Program-made: the position numbers and the translations under genes | Assembly: GCF_945901735.1 (NCBI RefSeq) | Contig: NZ_CAMDLM010000013.1 | Location: forward strand, 27,305 to 91,304 | Reading direction: 5' to 3' | From: Limnohabitans sp. Rim8 | GTDB taxonomy: Bacteria > Pseudomonadota > Gammaproteobacteria > Burkholderiales > Burkholderiaceae_C | DNA length: 64,000 bases | Shown here: piece after piece, positions 61,714 through 64,000 of the stretch | Position numbering within the stretch: the stretch's first letter is position 1 | How the letters are laid out: each line of letters opens with the position of its first letter | The notes under the pieces: model-generated | Seen by the model: only the letters and a program-made list of their open reading frames with translations | Told to the model about the DNA's origin: nothing | Databases searched by the model: none

Positions 61714-62085
61714 TCAGACCGCGCTGCCCACCCGGTGAAAATGCTTGGCATAAATCATCCACCGCCCTTCGTGCTGCATCAGGTTCAGGTGGTCTTCCAT
61801 GATGTTGTCAAACAGGCGCAGCCGCACTTTGACCAGCGCCATGGTGGGCGACAACACATCCAGCGTCAGGACTTGCTCATCGCGCGGGAAGCCGCCTGAT
61901 GCTGGCGACTTGCGGCCTTGCACCATGTCGCGGTAGACCGCATACGGGCGCACCACCAGCTGGCCGTCTTGTTGCGAATACAACACGCAGTCCTTGTGAA
62001 ACACCCGGTCAAACAGGGCCATGTCCTGGGTTTGCAGGACTTCAAAATAGTCGGCCAAAAAAGGGCGCAGATCGTCGATAAGCAT
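61714..62085 (-). CDS. NTF2/SnoaL-like family protein
   Basis: A 123-residue alpha+beta-barrel protein of the NTF2-like superfamily. MLIDDLRPFLADYFEVLQTQ forms the N-terminal helix, DRVFHKDCVLYSQQDGQLVV the first part of the cone. VLTLDVLSPTMALVKVRLRL and FDNIMEDHLNLMQHEGRWMI are the characteristic closing strands. Family members are enzymes, lumazine-like binding proteins or of unknown role. It heads a short operon with the DUF6434-like gene and metH and is divergent from a LysR regulator (122-base spacer). Confidence 0.88.
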   Translation of the reverse strand: MLIDDLRPFLADYFEVLQTQDMALFDRVFHKDCVLYSQQDGQLVVRPYAVYRDMVQGRKSPASGGFPRDEQVLTLDVLSPTMALVKVRLRLFDNIMEDHLNLMQHEGRWMIYAKHFHRVGSAV

Positions 62086-62207
62086 GAAAGGTTCCTTGTT
62101 AAACTTTGAAAGCGCTGTGCCTGAGAAGACCCAACGCTGTTCAGTCTAGGCAACGCCATGCGCTGTCTGGCTCCTTTTTTTTCGAGCATTCAGCGAATTC
62201 CATTGAC

Positions 62208-63146
62208 ATGACCGGACGCGCCCCGCCCCTGCCCGCCTTGCGCGCCTTTGCCGCCTGGGTGCGGCTGGGCTCGGTCAATGCTGCAGCCGAAGAACTCAAG
62301 CTCACGCCCGGTGCGGTGAGCCACCAGATCCGGGCGCTGGAAGAATTTTTGGAAGTGCCTCTGATCGAGCGCAACGGTCGCCACTGGACGCTGACCGACA
62401 CGGGTCGCATCTACGGCTACCAAGTGCGTCAAGCGCTGCAAGACATCGTGGACGTCACCGAACGTGTGCGCAGCCACCGCCCGGTGCAACAGACCCAGAG
62501 CCTGCGCGTGGCGGTGTTGCCCTCCTTTGCCCATGGCTGGCTGTTGCCCCGGCTGGCAGACTTCACCCGCTGGCACCCGCATGTGCAACTGCAGCTGCAT
62601 GGCTCCATGGACTATGTCGATTTGAACGAGGGCCAGTTGGACTGCGCCATCCGCTTCGGCCATGGCCGCTGGCCAGAGGCCAAGGTGAGGCCGCTGATGG
62701 GCGACAGCCTGGTGTTGCTGGCCGCGCCCTCGCTGCTGGGGCCAGAGCCGCCGCAAACCCTGCAAGAAGCGCTGCAACTGCCGCTGCTGCACGCCAGCGA
62801 AAACTGGGCCAGCTGGCTGGCCGAGCTGTCTGAGGCCCACAGCGGGGTGCAGCGGCCACCCGCGCGGATGACCTTCACCGACTCGACGCACCTGCTCGAA
62901 GCTGCGCGTCAAGGTCTGGGGGTGGCGCTCAGCCGCCGCGCCATCGCTGACAACCTGTTGCAGCGCCACGAGCTGGTGCCCGCCCATGCGCACGAAAGCC
63001 CGCACGCCTCGGCCTATTACCTGCTGTTGCCACCCAGCAGCGTCAAACACCCGGCACGCGAGGCCTTTGCCGATTGGTTGCAAGGCGCATGCGCACGGTT
63101 TGCACAACGCCACACCCTGGGCACGGGCAACACAACCGCAAGCTGA
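62208..63146 (+). CDS. LysR family transcriptional regulator (GcvA-like)
   Basis: A 312-residue LysR regulator starting MTGRAPPLPALRAFAAWVRL. The helix-turn-helix is SVNAAAEELKLTPGAVSHQI, then RALEEFLEVPLIERNGRHWT. The C-terminal substrate-binding domain has VAVLPSFAHGWLLPRLADFT and HLLEAARQGLGVALSRRAIA. The PPLPALRAF opening and PSFA..WLLPRL segment are typical of the GcvA/AmpR subgroup. The longer frame to 62106 runs into the divergent promoter region. It may regulate the NTF2-like/metH operon opposite, or act elsewhere. Confidence 0.93.
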   Translation: MTGRAPPLPALRAFAAWVRLGSVNAAAEELKLTPGAVSHQIRALEEFLEVPLIERNGRHWTLTDTGRIYGYQVRQALQDIVDVTERVRSHRPVQQTQSLRVAVLPSFAHGWLLPRLADFTRWHPHVQLQLHGSMDYVDLNEGQLDCAIRFGHGRWPEAKVRPLMGDSLVLLAAPSLLGPEPPQTLQEALQLPLLHASENWASWLAELSEAHSGVQRPPARMTFTDSTHLLEAARQGLGVALSRRAIADNLLQRHELVPAHAHESPHASAYYLLLPPSSVKHPAREAFADWLQGACARFAQRHTLGTGNTTAS

Positions 63147-63188
63147 TCAGGCTTGCCATGCCTCGCGTCAAGGCATGTGTTCCAGCCT

Positions 63189-63908
63189 TCAAACCTGGAC
63201 GTAACGCCCAAACCCGGCCGCCCGGAGCTGGCAAGCTGGGCACTGGCCGCAGCCATAACCCCAATCGTGGCGCTGCGTGCGGTCGCCCAAATAGCAGGTG
63301 TGGGTGTGCTCCACGATCAGGTCCACCAAGGCCGCTCCGCCACCGTGGGTATCGGCTTTTTGGCCCAAGTCGTGCGCCAGTTGCCAGGTCTGCGCCTTGT
63401 CGATCCACATCAGCGGTGTTTCGATCAGCAGCTTGCGGTCCATGCCCAGCGACAGGGCGACCTGCATCGCCTTCATGGTGTCGTCGCGGCAATCCGGGTA
63501 GCCCGAAAAATCGGTCTCGCACACGCCGGTGACGATGACCTGCAAACCCCGCCGATAAGCCAAAGCCGCAGCCAGCGTGAGGAACAGCAGGTTGCGCCCC
63601 GGCACAAAAGTGTTGGGCAAGCCCGAGCTTTCCATCTCAATGGCGGTGTCGCGGGTCAAAGACGTGTCGCTGATCTGCCCCAGGATGCCCGCGTCCAGCA
63701 GATGGTCCTCACCCATTTTGGGGGCCCATTGCGGAAAGCGCGCCTTGATCGCCGCCAACACGTTCAGCCGGGCGTCCAACTCAACCTTGTGGCGCTGGCC
63801 ATAGTCAAAAGCCAGGGTTTCGACGCGTTCATAACGGGCCAAAGCATGGGCCAGGCAGGTGGTGGAGTCCTGGCCACCAGAAAACAGAACAAGGGCAGAG
63901 GTGTGCAT
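63189..63908 (-). CDS. queC: 7-cyano-7-deazaguanine synthase QueC
   Basis: A 239-residue ATP-dependent enzyme that converts 7-carboxy-7-deazaguanine to preQ0 in queuosine biosynthesis. The N-terminal PP-loop is [58 protein letters not shown] and [17 protein letters not shown] are family signatures. The zinc site is TCYLG with [14 protein letters not shown] near the C-terminus, four cysteines in all. The protein is complete; its start is 92 bases from the window edge. No other que gene is within view and I see no clear preQ1 riboswitch in the short upstream stretch. Confidence 0.96.
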   Translation of the reverse strand: MHTSALVLFSGGQDSTTCLAHALARYERVETLAFDYGQRHKVELDARLNVLAAIKARFPQWAPKMGEDHLLDAGILGQISDTSLTRDTAIEMESSGLPNTFVPGRNLLFLTLAAALAYRRGLQVIVTGVCETDFSGYPDCRDDTMKAMQVALSLGMDRKLLIETPLMWIDKAQTWQLAHDLGQKADTHGGGAALVDLIVEHTHTCYLGDRTQRHDWGYGCGQCPACQLRAAGFGRYVQV

Positions 63909-64000
63909 GGGCTGGGATGGTAACGCTGTCCATGCATGGGGCGCGTTTGGAAGGGGGCGGCGGCGGGCTCCTCATACTGCGGGTACACAGAAATCGTCGC

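Noticed and set aside
63909..64000. preQ1 riboswitch upstream of queC
   Set aside because: Only 92 bases are available and no stem-loop with an A-rich tail pairing pattern is apparent.

Overview
The window is bacterial chromosome with the look of Burkholderiales, most likely family Comamonadaceae (a Limnohabitans/Variovorax/Polaromonas-like organism). This is inferred from gene content and style: a GC-rich genome of tightly packed operons, three Bug/TctC-type periplasmic binding proteins, a split MetH, a GlnK-AmtB locus behind a TorF-like porin, and many small catabolic clusters. I recognise about 64 protein genes. I see no rRNA, tRNA or CRISPR array.

Layout. 1-4.7 kb: a glutathione peroxidase cut by the window edge, a small membrane protein, a HipBA toxin-antitoxin pair divergent from an AAA/DUF4143 ATPase across an AT-rich spacer, a small zinc-finger protein and a YciI protein. 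4.6-9 kb: glycolate oxidase subunits GlcF and GlcE without GlcD, a VapBC-type pair and an SMP-30 lactonase. 9-13.4 kb: TorF-like porin, glnK and amtB behind a good sigma-54 promoter, then the ComM/YifB ATPase. 13.4-17.9 kb: an SDR/Bug/MmgE-PrpD operon divergent from an MFS transporter. 18-20.2 kb: a sulfur operon (exported rhodanese, YeeE/TsuA-like transporter, 55-residue membrane protein). 20.3-21.4 kb: a second antitoxin/PIN toxin pair followed by a frameshifted fragment of fumarylacetoacetase. 21.4-24.8 kb: a phosphonate-type ABC transporter (phnDCEE).

25-37.3 kb is the most interesting part. It holds egtD (hercynine synthesis), an SDR, a TRAP transporter operon with a TauD-type dioxygenase, two sugar- or hydroxyacid-type dehydrogenases, and then senA on one strand facing away from senB-senC on the other. 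SenA (an EgtB relative), SenB (a glycosyltransferase-like selenosugar synthase) and SenC (selenophosphate synthetase, here fused to an NADH-dehydrogenase-like flavoprotein) match the recently described selenoneine pathway. With EgtD 7.7 kb away, the window could encode the whole route from histidine and selenide to selenoneine.

37-64 kb: katG; a bicupin and a haloacid dehalogenase; a catabolic region under an IclR regulator (cupin, alpha/beta-hydrolase, amidase, polysaccharide deacetylase, two Bug proteins, a two-component flavin monooxygenase); pcaIJ; a cyanate operon (ABC transporter plus cyanase) next to a NarX/NarL-like two-component system; a tyrosine phosphatase; the homocysteine half of MetH with two small co-transcribed genes; a LysR regulator; and queC. 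Several gene pairs overlap by 1-4 bases, pointing to translational coupling.
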